DNA of 64,000 bases. Origin: Glandiceps talaboti. Lineage: Eukaryota; Hemichordata; Enteropneusta; Spengelidae. Positions within the stretch are counted from its first letter, which is position 1, and the number at the start of each line of letters is the position of its first letter. The notes beneath the pieces are model-generated. The model had not been told where the DNA came from. It was given only the letters and a program-made list of their open reading frames with translations, and made no database searches. Below are positions 47,273 through 60,770 of the stretch, one piece after another. The position numbers and the translations under genes were made by a program. The DNA lies in the NCBI RefSeq assembly GCF_964340395.1, contig NC_135553.1, forward strand, positions 8,031,001-8,095,000, written 5' to 3'.

Positions 47273-49347
47273 AAAAATAGTTTGAATTATATTTATGTTA
47301 CTGTTATGGAATTCAATTCCAAAATATGATATATCAAAACTACACTACATAAGAACTAGAATCGGCTGACAATCAAAAGATACAATGTCTTTTTGAAATG
47401 AATTATTGAACAACTTTCTGTGTTATTTAATGCTTCAGTTACACTTAATGTAGGTCAAAGGCCATTTTCATGAAACCTTGAGCAACAACTCATCTTGATC
47501 TTAACATATGCCTGGAGTCTTCTTCTTTATTTTAAATGGTTGTGGATGCTTTTCAATCACCTCAGCGTCTGACGAACCTTTTTCCTGTCCTAATGTACAG
47601 TCTTCAGATTGATATATTTGCCTGACATGGGGACAATAAATAAAATTGTGAACAAAGTTATGGCATCTTGGAGTCGTAATTCCCCGAAAATGGACATGTC
47701 GGAAATTTCGCACAGAATGTACTGGATAATCTACACTAAAAGTTTATCTGTTCATTTCATTGTAATTTAACTTTTTAAACTTTTTAAAATTACTTTTGTT
47801 TATTCACCGTCGAAGAAGCAAGTACAGAATGTTAGTACTCTTGTTGCAATCAATACTTTACATGTCCAAACACACATCGATCATACCCATGCATGCTCAC
47901 ATCGTCGTAAAACTACGAGTCTCTTCACGGCACCCGTACAAGACGCACCGTGAAAAGGTGACGGTTTTGCGGCAGCTGAAAAAAAAAAACATGCTCTGGC
48001 TGGCGAGACTGTGAGCTCACATTATATATTGTATCATTTTGGTTTTATGAAACACCATTGCTCGACTAAAGGACTTTCGATAGTTTTTGAAACATATAGC
48101 ATTTATTCATAGCTCTGTAAAGCTAAATCACAATATCAGAAACTTTAACTCTACGTGCAGCCTACGAAAGTAGTCAAATGTATATATAGTAAAACAATGC
48201 GCATTATTACACATGTGCCAGTGATAATTTACGTCGGTGCGCACATGTCACTTCAGTACAATGACGAAAATATTATCACAGATGGTACGGAAATGAGCGC
48301 GCTATCGTTCCTTACACACGAAATTGCGTGATCGCCCATGGCCAGTATCATTTGTATGGAAATTTGCTGTTTCGGGATCAAAAGTTTATGAAATAATATC
48401 AGAACTCCAGACGCATGAGTACCTGGGTACTCAGGGGTATATACACTCGTGCTTGCATTGTTTTCTACTGCACATGCACTTTCACTCGCTATACCTGTGA
48501 TCCCGCGTGAGAGTATGGTGGCAGAGAACACCACAATCACTCATATGAATTACCCAGAGTACACCGCAAATGCACCATGCGTCGTGGGGTTCTGCCATAG
48601 AGAACTACGACCAATCTATGAAATATTACATATCGTGTTTCGATAAATATGTCATGTGCAAAGCAAATAAATCTAATCTAGTACATGGTTTACGAATTTT
48701 GTAAGAGCAACATGTATGGCCATAAATCGCTAGTTATCGTTCTCAATATTTCATTAGCATTATGCTACATATGGAAATATATATTCCTCTTTTATTACAT
48801 TATATCAGATGAAATATTTTATTCGCAATCAACATGACACCTTCAACATATTATGATTCAAAAAGCACATATTAGACAAGATAAATCTCCGAAAGTTTGC
48901 GTTAAGTTCGACGACATGTGCCATTGACTCTAACAATGTACTTGCTACAAAGCCGAAACAGATAACAAAGAAGTATCTTTTCAGTTGATATCGACAGTCA
49001 TTCACCAGTAAATATACATAAACGAAATATTATGTTCCCGAATAGTTGGAGTATTATACACTGTATAATGTTTTGCAGGATCACACACGTTTGGGCAAAT
49101 TCTACTGCAGTTATTTACACATTTACATGTCTAACATGATACTAAATCCGTGACAAATTGCGTCCACCCCTTGCAGTGTTCGGGGTTTGAGAAGGGGTGG
49201 ACGCAAGATTGTACAAGTATTCAAATTTTAAAAATTGGCTGTACAATTTGTGCGATGTTATTTGTACGTTTAATCTTTCTTCTTAGCTATTATAAATTAA
49301 AGCCTCGTACTTTCATCACCGCTGATGAAAGTCTCCATCTCCATTTG
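47273..49347. other. Region between the convergent sulfotransferase and receptor genes
   Basis: Probable 3' UTRs of both genes. It contains AATAAA at 47635-47640 on the plus strand and the 49158-49206 hairpin. No coding exon is supported. Confidence 0.55.
49158..49206. repeat. 15-bp perfect hairpin downstream of the receptor gene
   Basis: TTGCGTCCACCCCTT and AAGGGGTGGACGCAA are separated by 19 nt. It lies about 140 bp beyond the receptor stop codon, so it may be in its 3' UTR. Confidence 0.65.
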
Positions 49348-50460
49348 TCACACTACTTGGCCATTGAAGCAGAAATTTTCTGATGATGAGGTGCCAACGG
49401 TCGCCGCATTTTTGACATTCGATTGTTGTGTGGAAGCTGCTGACGTGGTCGTGATCTGGTTACTCCTCCTGTAACAAGTCAGCGTCTTCTTGAAACCTTT
49501 ACGAAAACTTTCGGACATGAAGGCGTAAATGATCGGATTCACGCAAGAGTTAAACGCCGATAGAAACATGGCGAGCAAGCGAAGGCCGTACGTGAATGTG
49601 TTGAACGGAAAGCGGGTGTCGTAGTGATACCACATCGTTATAATGTGGTGCGGCAGCCAGCACAAGCCGAAAACAATGACAACGACGATCACCATCTGGG
49701 TAACTTTTTTCTTAGCTTTGACGTTATCATTGACCGTGTTGCTAGGGGCAACGCTTCCCCAGAGTCTTTTCAACATCATCAGGTAAACAAAAGTGATGAG
49801 CAGGAAAGGTATCAAGTAGCCAAATACGAAAATGCAAGTATTATACAAAGCACGCTGTGAGAAATCTTGCCAATCGTCTATGCAACCGATGTAGATTTCC
49901 CCGTTGTAGCTGGAAACCACTACCACAAAAAGGACCATATAGGGCATGGCAATGACGATGGAAATAACCCATATGACTAAAACAGCTATCAAGGCGTACG
50001 TCGGGCTACGTATCTTCATTGAACGTATAGGATAGACAACGGCGAGGAAGCGATCGAGGGACATTGTAACCATGGTGAAGATACTAGCAAACATTGTGCA
50101 ATAGTATAGAAAGTTTGTCAGTTTACACATAACCTCACCAAAAATCCAGTTGGGTAAGAGAAACAGTGTCATGTTGAACGGTGTACAGAAAATCGACAGC
50201 AACAAGTCAGCGACAGCAAGATTCAAAATAAATATATTGGTAGTACTTTGCCGGTTTTTTCCTACCAATACTGCGAACATAACCAGAATGTTTCCAACTA
50301 AACCAACAGCAAATATGATGGTGAACAATACGGGCATAATAATCCTCTCGGGTCGAGATATCTCTTCGCTCTCCCCGGGTAATCCCATTCTAGTCATATT
50401 GTACGAGTCTTCTAGGTGCGTCTCATCAGAAACGTTTGCCCACATATCTGCCATAGTCAT
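49348..50460 (-). CDS. Rhodopsin-class neuropeptide receptor, galanin/allatostatin-A-like
   Basis: A 370-residue G-protein-coupled receptor with an uninterrupted coding region. It has seven hydrophobic spans and the class A landmarks: GNILV (56-60) in span 1, LAVADLL (81-87) in span 2, Cys112 and Cys193 for the extracellular disulfide, DRFLAVVYP (136-144) after span 3, KAKKKVTQM before span 6, CWLP (267-270) in span 6 and NPIIY (308-312) in span 7. NVS (9-11) and NMT (21-23) are possible N-glycosylation sites. DRFLAVVYP with KxKKKVT and the CWLPHH run fits the galanin / allatostatin-A / kisspeptin branch; choosing among them needs a tree. ATGs at 50460, 50454 and 50445 are all in frame; the first is used. 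The Ser/Thr/Asn-rich tail fits a cytosolic C-terminus. The gene points away from the sulfotransferase's upstream side; the two genes converge. Confidence 0.93.
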   Translation of the reverse strand: MTMADMWANVSDETHLEDSYNMTRMGLPGESEEISRPERIIMPVLFTIIFAVGLVGNILVMFAVLVGKNRQSTTNIFILNLAVADLLLSIFCTPFNMTLFLLPNWIFGEVMCKLTNFLYYCTMFASIFTMVTMSLDRFLAVVYPIRSMKIRSPTYALIAVLVIWVISIVIAMPYMVLFVVVVSSYNGEIYIGCIDDWQDFSQRALYNTCIFVFGYLIPFLLITFVYLMMLKRLWGSVAPSNTVNDNVKAKKKVTQMVIVVVIVFGLCWLPHHIITMWYHYDTRFPFNTFTYGLRLLAMFLSAFNSCVNPIIYAFMSESFRKGFKKTLTCYRRSNQITTTSAASTQQSNVKNAATVGTSSSENFCFNGQVV

Positions 50461-51002
50461 AATAATGTTCGGTGAGTATCAATGCTCTTAATGAGTCTAT
50501 CCGCCTCTTGGATTGCCGAAATCAGACTAATTTTCTTCGCTTAAAGATGTTCAATGATTTGTGGAGGTTGATTGGTTGACTGATCTGAACTCAAGCTTCA
50601 TCAACTCAACTACCGTATAGTCACGAATCTTACGCTCGGTGACAGTCCATGCATAAATCTAATTCGACATTCGTGTCACTGTAGCAAGGGAGACTGATTC
50701 TTCACTTACACCTGAATGTCATGTCCTGAAGACACCTGCAAGGACTAAAAAGAATAAGAAGAAGGCTTTAATCATGGGAATTCACCGACGGCTTATCGAT
50801 TCTAAGAAGGGCCCCCAGAATGTCAGAAAGTTCAGACTCTTGTTATTGATTTGAATCAACTTGACAGGTTAGTACGTAATAAAGTCAGTATTGACATACA
50901 TGTAAGAAGATTACGTGAACGAGTTTGGTGAAAGATTATAGTGATTGCGCTTGCGCCTTTTTCAAAAACGACGGAACTTTATAATGTATATCTGAAAAGA
51001 AA

Positions 51003-51193
51003 CATACATACATACATACATACATACATACATACATACATACATACATACATACATAAATACATACATACATACATACATACATACATACATGCATGCA
51101 TGCATGCATGCATGCATGCATGCATGCATGCATACATACATACATACATACATACATACATACATACATACATACATACATACATACATACAT

Positions 51194-51224
<31 letters not shown>

Positions 51225-51281
51225 TTCATACATACATACATACATACATACATACATACATACATACATACATACACACAT
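51003..51281. repeat. (CATA)n (CATG)n (CATA)n (CA)n (CATA)n microsatellite
   Basis: A CATG core (about 51093-51131) is flanked by CATA arrays. Confidence 0.96.
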
Positions 51282-52792
51282 ATATTAAACGTTAATTGTG
51301 TTAATTGTTAATCGTGTTGTTAATTTAAACGTTTAACTTTATCAGTAAGGCTATTCAGAAAGTTAACGATGGCTATGCTATACTGCTGTCGATTGTCATT
51401 CTAAACTGGAATACCATTCAAGAATTTTGCAAACTTAAGGTATATAAAAAAGACAAAGAGTAAAGGTAAATTTACTCTTTCAGTATCTATATACAAACAA
51501 GAGAAGCGAACTTAATATAAGTATATTTAGAAGTTAAGCAAGTCCAAGGTCATTAGGACACATACATTGGATCTAAGCATCATTTCCATCATTTTAATTA
51601 GTTAAAATATGTCTTAGAAAATCGCAATAATCTCCTCATCTAATTGAAGAAAGTAACGACTCATTTTTATCCACCAAACAGTTATGCAGTAATACTAGAC
51701 TAAGAATTGAAGTCTTCGACTAGATTTACTACCACTGGCAAACACCATAGGGCTGGTGAATTAATTGATGTTAGGAAGGCACCTTACTGTTCTGAAATTT
51801 CGACTGTCGTGTCAGTCACACACATGCTAGATTCGTTCACGAACTATGCATATATGTCTATGCACAGAACAATTACGCAAAAAGTAACTATAGTCATTAT
51901 TGAAATAATGAAACGAGCTGTCACGATGTTAGCATTAGCAAAGCCACACAACCAGGGGAGTATCTAAATCATCAAATAGCTGCATATTTCCCACCGCAAG
52001 ACATTTAAAATAAATTATACCTGCTCGATTTAAGGTAGAAGAGTAGTATACTACCATGTTGCGACGGTTTTGATGTAGCCACCATTAGACAATATTAGGC
52101 CCACACTTTTTTTTCGAAAGTGTCTTTTTTGTTGGCCAAAAATCTAAATTAATTGCGTTTCAATGGAACAATATACGACTAATTTTGTCAGTTCATGACA
52201 AGGCTAGAGCAGAAATAACACAATACTTTTGTTCAAAAGAAGAGAAAATAAAAGTGCAAAGCACGCCATTTATAATCCGGCGGAACTCATCAAACAGTTC
52301 AAATGGTGAATTTCAGTTTACAGGGTAGGAGAGTTCACATAATCGTTGCATGTACTTGATACATGGCATATCTGTCATTTCAAAGTCAAGGTCCAGCCCT
52401 CCACCCGAAATTGTGAAGCAAACAAAATCGATATCTATAATCCATCTGCTAACGAAGGCTAAGCTCAATCACGTTTGCCTAAAGGGATCAGGGAAAATAC
52501 AGGTGGCGTCAAATGAGCTCTTAAACGGCATAATTTGTTAAATTAAAACGAATACGGATTCGATGGCAAACAGATTAAACGGTTTGAGTGTGTTTGATAG
52601 GTTTCAGGTGTGACAGAGAAAGATTAAATGTCCTGAAAATTGTCTAATATGACTAAGTAGTTGTTTAAGTGTTGTCCTATCTAATATTATAGGGGATGAG
52701 TGCCTTCACACATTTTCTACATGTATGATGAGACTGCGTAAGCTACTGGAAAATTGCTACATTTGGACAGTTTCCTAAGCTATCACTAATCT

Positions 52793-52978
52793 CCATATTT
52801 TATATTTCTGACGATAAACTAAAACCAAACAGAGATATCCAAAATAGAAAGAGTAAGAGCACTTCTCACGTCCTCTGCTACTGATCGCCATATTTTATAA
52901 TTCTGGCTATAAAGAAAAACCAAAGAGAGATATCCAAAATAGAAAGATTAAGAACAATGCTCACGTCATCTGATCAGC
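52793..52978. repeat. Diverged tandem duplication, period about 95 bp
   Basis: CCATATTTTATA, AGAGATATCCAAAATAGAAA and CTCACGTC recur in order, first from 52793 and again from 52888, with scattered differences. Confidence 0.7.
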
Positions 52979-53925
52979 CGACTTGGTCATGATTTGTCGA
53001 AGAATGTTCACTACGTGGACATGCAATGAATAGCTGGACCATCATGTAGTCACTGATTGCGCATCAGCAGAACAGTGACCCAAGGAAAGAACAAATTTAA
53101 AGTTGCTCCTGTATCACGTACACAGACTGTGTTTAATATCCACTACGTCGCACTCAATGACTATCAGCCGTGTATAAGTTAGATTACCCTGGCCCATTTA
53201 TCAACTGAGAATTGCACTGCAACTCTGTATAGTATACAGTTTCAATGGGTAACTAGCCCAAGGAGTTAGTTTCATTAGTGTTTGAAGCGGAATGTAGTTA
53301 GATATAGCCTTGAGCTGGCTGATTGTACAACGTAATCTGGACACTTGATTGATATTTTGCCTTTTCACGATTGGTTATAGCCACAGGTGTGCACGTACAG
53401 GTAACCTGAACGATAACATAAAAGAAACTTCCAAGGATGAATTGTGTTACAGGAGAGTAACCATATCACTTTGGGAAAACTTCTATTTCATCTCAGGCAC
53501 TTTCCGAAATGCCAACATTGATTGCATAGAATTCCCATTCACCCCTATATCAGAAATCTCTTATTAGATATATATCATACGATTTTCCACATTAAAATTT
53601 ATGTATAAATTTCTTACATTCCTTGCTATGCAACGTTTGTATAGTCATTACGTTTGGTAAAAAATAAACACCCGAATAATGTCTTACACGTACCCAACGG
53701 AATGTGAATGGAGAAGTGGAAGTATTGTGACACAGATGCCAGAGACAAATATTTGGGAACAAATTAAAGTTTAGTGCTCAGCTATGGCAGACATAACGTG
53801 CCCAATATGTGACAACCAAATGAGTTGCTTTTGGATAAAACGCTGTGTAAATTAGTTATACCGAAAGAGAAGACTTGTTTGACTTTACTATACATGTGCT
53901 TTACTATGCCATGTAAACCTACATT

Positions 53926-54453
53926 TCATATAGTATTCACCACCAGTTTTATTTTTATTTTTTTCTTCCTTCTGTGTGATGTATATAATAGGGCGATGAT
54001 AGAGTTTGTCATTATTTTACGAGGGTAAGTGAATTTGAACGTGGTTTGGATTAGCTGGAGGTAGTCGGAACACACAGTACAAGCTTGCGCGTTGGAAATA
54101 CTATCATGCAGTGCAGGTATGCAATCACCTTTGTAATGAGTTTGATACAAAATGTAACTACTGTGAAACGTCATTGTTAGTGGCGACAAGAAAACCAGAA
54201 TCATAATAATAAATAAGTAAATCGTAAATAAATCATAAATATATTTGTTATAAGCCTTTTTTGTACCAGACTTTCTGTTGTTCTTGTTATTGTTTTGTTT
54301 GGTCATATGCATTCGTATTAAAACTGTTGATGTAGCTTCAAGATATACAATGTAATACAGACATATATATTGGTATACCAGACCGTTTTCTTGAACCATG
54401 AAATTTATTATCTGATCAAAACAGTTTAACAAATTTAACCTAGGAGTGGACAT
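53926..54453 (-). CDS. Unrecognised 175-codon open frame
   Basis: An ATG-started frame of 175 residues in AT-rich sequence. It contains one strong hydrophobic stretch (YLFIIMILVFLSPL) and an Asn/Lys-rich stretch before it. I recognise no family, no splice context and no homology to other genes in the window. The length is unusual for chance in this composition but not decisive, because the hydrophobic residues may simply reflect T-rich codons. Confidence 0.2.
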   Translation of the reverse strand: MSTPRLNLLNCFDQIINFMVQENGLVYQYICLYYIVYLEATSTVLIRMHMTKQNNNKNNRKSGTKKAYNKYIYDLFTIYLFIIMILVFLSPLTMTFHSSYILYQTHYKGDCIPALHDSISNAQACTVCSDYLQLIQTTFKFTYPRKIMTNSIIALLYTSHRRKKKIKIKLVVNTI

Positions 54454-56623
54454 TTTGAAAATATCAGTTCGTAAAACCACGAAATATCGGTTAATATGAA
54501 CTTACGTGTATTATAATAGTGGAATTAAGTCTATGCATGGTTGTTAAATACACGGGATCGTCAACATAGCTGATTTATATATAGAATAAAACTTTGCTAT
54601 TTTTCAAGAAGCTATTTTGTTCTGTTCATGAGACGAATGTGCCTTGGGTTTGGTTGGCATGCCATTTTTTCTTCTTCAAATTTCCTTCATTTCATCTTCT
54701 ACTTGCACGCTGCGTCGTCAACGTCCGATTAGCATGTTCCCCTCTGTACGCTGAAGGTAACAAGGTCGAAGACATTCGTCGTAGCGGGTGGTTGTCTTTC
54801 TTTACTATGGCAGAGACGAGAGAGCAGACTAGATTAACGAAAAAATAACTTCAGCCAACGGCTACGTCGGTCAAACTAATTGATCGAGGTTTCACGAGGA
54901 GGTACATGTTATTTGCATGAAACGATCACAAATCTACAGTCGAAGACTTATGGGATTTGTTCTCGGAACACCAGGGAGAGTTGAAACGTGCGCGATTTGG
55001 TTGTGGAAGTTCATGTTGCAAAATCCACCCCAGGCGTACATCGATTCGTGTTTTAAGCTATCAGGGAATATAGCAAACCTCTAAAATACAATATCGGGAG
55101 TTTGAGATGCTTATCGTGGTAAAACAAGTCACGGTTAGAGGAGAAATGCAAGATACCTAAAGTATTGCGAGTATATAAAGAAAAGAAGGAATTTACGCTG
55201 ATGAAAATGAATAAGATATATCGTCAAAGGCAAAGATTTATGTTTCTTTGATTTCCTTCAACACAGTGAAATGTTAGAATTGTGACATATTCATTATTGT
55301 CTCCATGGCTATCGAATACGTTCATTGTAAAGACTTGAAAATGCATCTCCAAGTGTTTCCTTCTGAATTTGGTAAGTCCCATCTTTTTACCGATCCTCCT
55401 TATAAGTATATCAAATGCTTGCAAGTTACTACGAGCAGATATGAAATTTCTTCTCTTTTCAAAAGACTTTAACAGTCGTCAATATCTATGATTTTACATG
55501 GATCATGACTTTTTAATATTTTTTTTTAATTTGGTGAGGAAACGATAAAAGTGAGACAGAGGAATATCGCATACCGCACATGATGTTATGGTAAGTTTTA
55601 TGTCCAAGATATTTGATCTCCGACGTTATGCACCTCGCAAATAACAATATAAAAAGTTTGCTGTTACTTTGCTTCAACCTATTCCGGAAAGAATTTAAGT
55701 TTCATCGTACACATTTTTGAAATATAGGTAAAAATTTTAGAATCCGTTATGGTCATTGAAAACATTGACGGTTTCCTTGAAAAGACAATTAATCCCATTT
55801 TTCTATTATTTCAAAGAGACCGGGAACAAGCTATCAAGTCTGAAGATTTTATGGACAATGGTTTTCAGGGACCTTGCCTGCAAAGCACATGTCGCCTGAA
55901 GCAAAGATAGAGCTGCGCTTTGTCACTATTGTTTTGAGGTCGAATCAGCAACTAATAGATCTCATAGGAAGCAATTATACAAAGCACGATTTTTTCCGAG
56001 TGTTTGAAGCCCACGATCTGTGTTGTTGCTTCATGTGTAATTGATATCACCTAACTCATGACTCACACACCTAAAGTTTTTTTCTACAGTAGTCTGAGAT
56101 TTATCTTAGTGTCTAGAACCTAATTAGATGAACTGCAGAACGTGTAAGCTTGATTAAAACACAACAAAACATGTTTTACTGCGTCACATAAATTCGTTCG
56201 TTGAAAATCAATTGATCACTACTTCAGCTTCTGTTGGTCGCCACTCTGTCCATAAACAGGTCTAGAACCGGGTGAACGTCATACAACAGAATCAGTATGC
56301 AATGATATGGAAAGCACATCACGCTCTCTTGACTGTAGTAATCATAAGCCCTTCTCAGAAACATACATGCTAAAGAAAAAGAAAAATGTCTGTGGGGATA
56401 CACATTTCTCGAATTATTCTGAAATATATCCCCCACCACAAAACAAACAAAGGCCACGTGATGTATATTACTTAGCTTTTATAAATTTTAGCTATTTTAT
56501 GTTCACTGTGAATGGCACACATAGGTTAAGGTGAAGTCAGCAACTAAACCAGAATTTCGATCAATTCAACCTACATCCCTTGACAACAAATAGCATAGGT
56601 AACATTTGAACGAAGAAATAAAT

Positions 56624-56807
56624 TCATTCATTCATTCATTCATTCATTCATTCATTCATTCATTCATTCATTCATTCATTCATTCATCCAATCAATCAAT
56701 CAATCAATCAATCAGTCAGTCAGTCAGTCAGTCAGTCAGTCAGTCAGTCAGTCAGTCAGTCAGTCAATCAATCAGTCAATCAATTAATCAATTAATCAAT
56801 CAATCAT
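56624..56807. repeat. (CATT)n (CAAT)n (CAGT)n microsatellite
   Basis: Three tetranucleotide blocks in succession. Confidence 0.96.
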
Positions 56808-56919
56808 TCATCCCACCATTCACTCTGACATTAATTCATTTTGACATTTCCACACTGTAAACTTCCGCAAGAGCAACAACGTGTTCCATCTTTCCTGTAC
56901 TATTTCATGTATATTTCAG

Positions 56920-57022
56920 CAATGGAAATGAATTCATTGGAATTGATTCAAGTGATCTGTACCGTGACGAGACTTCATCACACTGGGAGTACGAGAACAG
57001 TTCAAGCATGGACGTTGGATAG
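56920..57022 (+). other. Candidate terminal coding exon, unknown gene
   Basis: After a good acceptor (CATGTATATTTCAG) the frame with one leftover base reads 33 residues to a TAG at 57020-57022. They form a hydrophilic acidic tail (GIDSSDLYRDE, then SSHWEYENSSS). It looks like the end of a protein, but no upstream exon could be tied to it. Could be chance. Confidence 0.2.
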
Positions 57023-59628
57023 AGACTCCTACGTCTGTAGTTCAATCTCATTGCCCACCTTTGACCCGCGTTCTCTACCTTTATGCAAAGCTTCGCATCA
57101 AATCATGGAAAGACGGCAATGACTTGTATGTGTGTCAAAAACTGCATTTAGAACTGAATGAGAAGGCCTTAAATTATACTATATGAAATTTTTTCTTAAA
57201 AATCACTATGACTCGGTACACTTTCTTGGAATTATTAACTACAAGTATCTTAGGTTACATTTATAAATTTACTATAAACTTCAAAGTCCATTTCGGCATT
57301 ATGACTCTCTATTCAGTGAAACCAATTGTGGACTGTAGAAATGAGTCAACTGATCTCAGCGTCACCATATTTAGTCCAGCAAGTTTATACAAAGTAGTTT
57401 TCATCCCTTTGCATTGAGTGTTGACGAATTCAACTGAGATGTACATCATGTACCCTTACAAAGAACAGTACAAGCTGAAGATTTAAAGCGCAAAAGATAA
57501 GCAAACCGTTTTAAAGCAAATACTAATAAGCAAAACGTAGATTTTGAACCAATCAAGAAATATTTTCTGTCCGATAGACGTAGATGGCGGAAAAGATTGC
57601 AAAAAAAGCTAATGGAAATATAAGAATGACTCTCCACTGTAATTCATATACGATACATATATCTCTAGAACAGTCAAGATAATCCTTTCTGTCCCCCGTG
57701 TGTTCAATTAAAAAATACCATGTTCAATCTCTTTGTAGAATAAGAAACGTTAATCCCCAGCTTGCAAATCTCTACTAACTCAATCACCTATTGCAAGTCA
57801 CATTTTTTCATTTACATATTTTGCGAGTTCAAGTTTAAAACCGTGGCCTTTTCGTGTAGTTCCCGTGCAACCATTTTTTTTGTTACCAATATTGTTGCTC
57901 AACTATAATTATTAGATGGGGGGTGTTGGAATCTTATAATGAACGAATGTGCGAAGTAATTTATATACTAAATATGTCCACATTTGGCTCGTTCTAAGTC
58001 CTTGTTAAAGTTATAACACTCGTCGTCTCCTAGTTCCCAATCTTGTTCGTGTGCTAAATAAACATGAAACCCAGTACTAAGTAAAAGAGGTAACTTAATA
58101 TGAACATTGCGCGGTGTAAATGTAACAGTGCTTAGGGACAATGACGATGCACAAGCAGAACACCACAAAAACTCATCGGATTCGCGTTATAACAACGTTA
58201 AAGTAATGTCTCCTTGTCAGTTAAATGGGTTTGTTAGGACGCTTTTGGAGCAAACATTGGCCAAGCCGAGTATAAAATACAATAATAAACGTTTGCTTAA
58301 AAAAATGTCGTGTTGATTTCATTAAACTGACGAGGAGAAGTACTATAACTATTAGTAAAACTACCCCATTAACGTCATTCTGCGAAGAAAGAAGATACTT
58401 GAAAAACCTGAAAAGAGACATCGTGTTTTTTGAGCATGTAAATAGGATTTCATATTAGGCGTATTCTTCTATAACATCGGACATTGCAATTTACTTCAGC
58501 TACATTTTCTTATTTAATTGACTGTCACTCGACTCGATTTGTCCTTGTATCATTAAATCTGGCGACATAAAGAGTGTACTGTAAGATACATGTATGATTT
58601 TCTGAAGAAAATAAACCTTCAAAAACGATTCGCCATTTAGATCCTTGAAATTGTCAAATATTTGAATGTTTTACGGTATGTCAGATACACTTTATACTTC
58701 AGATCGTGAATACACGACGTCTGAGTGACATTTCCTGCCTTTCTATGTAATGGTCCCCTCGTCATTTTGCAATCCGTGTTTGATGATTTGTCCCACAAGA
58801 CTTAGCCTAAGTCAGTCTAATAATACACAGGTAGGTGATTTTGTAATCTTAAACAGATAATCGGAAACCCACAAGAGTGTGATTCAAATGTCGAGTAAAG
58901 ATAATTTGGCGATAAAATAAACACTTCCTACACACATAGAAGATTGTGTGGCCAATACAGCTTACTAAACATTATTAAGCGGCCTCTTTTATACTCTTTG
59001 TACTTTCCTGAATTTCTTGTAGAACCTATAGAAATTAAGTTGTAGTAAAACGAATAATTATCAAATGCACTGTTCAGATTAGTCCAATTACTCGGCCAAA
59101 CGAGCACTGAATGAGTTCCAATGTAAAGTAACTCGTGGAATAACAATCAGTTTTTGTATTTTTAACCTGTGTATTGTACACGTTTGGATATGTTGTCAAG
59201 TTGAGCTACTGTAGTAGTGTGATTTGTTGAATATAGTTGTACTGTAAAATTGAAAGAAATTATGCATCTGTCATCGCTATTGATTCGAACGACACAAAAT
59301 ACAACAAATGTTACCTCCGCTCATCTTAATATAAGGCATTTGTTTACCCGAGTTCTATAACATAGCGAATAAAATAATTCATGTTATGCAATTCAAGCAA
59401 AATAATAAATGCAATGTATTAAATTGATTCATATGGACTAATCTGCTATCCAATTTTCTTAAACTAATTTCAATTATAAAAGACTTCTGACGACACATTT
59501 TGCGCGGGGCTAATGCTATGAAAACTTTCTCCTTTGGCAGAGGGATAGCATGTGTAGCATACATACTTTTTATGTTTTATAATCATTGGTCATAAGAAAT
59601 ATCGTTGTTACATTTGTGATCTAGTGTT

Positions 59629-59632
<4 letters not shown>

Positions 59633-59721
<89 letters not shown>

Positions 59722-59722
59722 G
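59633..59722. repeat. (GA)n then (GACA)n microsatellite
   Basis: Dinucleotide array that changes to a tetranucleotide array. Confidence 0.95.
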
Positions 59723-60770
59723 ACAGATACACAGAGAAAGAGACACAGAGAGACAAAAACTCTCCAGTAATACTCAACAGTCATCAGAGATTGATGAAAT
59801 TTGAATAGATGAAATTCATTGCCGCGTTGGAATAGGGCCGGATATACTAAAATAGTTATTCGACATATTCTGCTTATCTTTGCCCTGAATTTTCGTTGAC
59901 AGAATTTTCAAGTCAGAAACTTTAAACTTCTCGTCTGTCGGCTGTGTTTGGTCTTTATTCGGTGAAAGCGACATTCATTTGAAACGTGAATATGAAACAT
60001 GACGAATTAATTCAACAACAAACGTGTGGAAAACATTGTGAAGTGGTTGCCTACTTGCTTAATAAGTATTGCCAATGATCATTTATATTCTAGATGTAAT
60101 TTTCGAGATATCTATAGGTCCTAATTAGAAACTAGAGGGGTCAAACACGGGACAAGACATTGTGGTGAGCAGGATGAGCACCACTCGAAATACTCCGATG
60201 TCGTTATTTTCAAGTGAGACTTGTACATATATCGATACTATGCTGCAACAATATACTATTCTGCAATGTTTAATTCTTCGATATTGTAGCACAGTAATAG
60301 GTCGATAAACACACTACCTTCGATGATTTTTATTTCATATTAGAAATGATATTTTTTGAAAAGTATTGGTAAACTGTCTTAAAGGCAATGGATCGAGTCT
60401 CAGGTTTTCGTATTACTATTATCTTCACAATGGATCAACAAGGATTACTAGGAAAATTGCTTTTGTTCGAATTCTGAACTTTTTCTGCAGTTCCACCAGA
60501 CAGTATTTTTTCCAACATTACAGTTAATCCTAATCTGAACTGGTGTTTCCATGTGTTCATGGCCTGCTTTTCTGTTACTCTTTTGCTCCTTGTTAGTAAG
60601 AATTTCTATATTTTTCTATTCTTGGATTTGTAGTCATTCCTGACCTTAAATTGTCAAACAGTTGAAGACTGCTTGTTTCGCCTACTTATTGCTGTATTTA
60701 TGACATTATGCGACTTAACAGAATGTGTTCTTATTAGTGTCGATGTCCTTGTATACAAACGAGAATGTAG

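Noticed and set aside
57968-58316. Overlapping open frames on both strands
   Set aside because: Both look moderately protein-like, but neither has homology or splice support.
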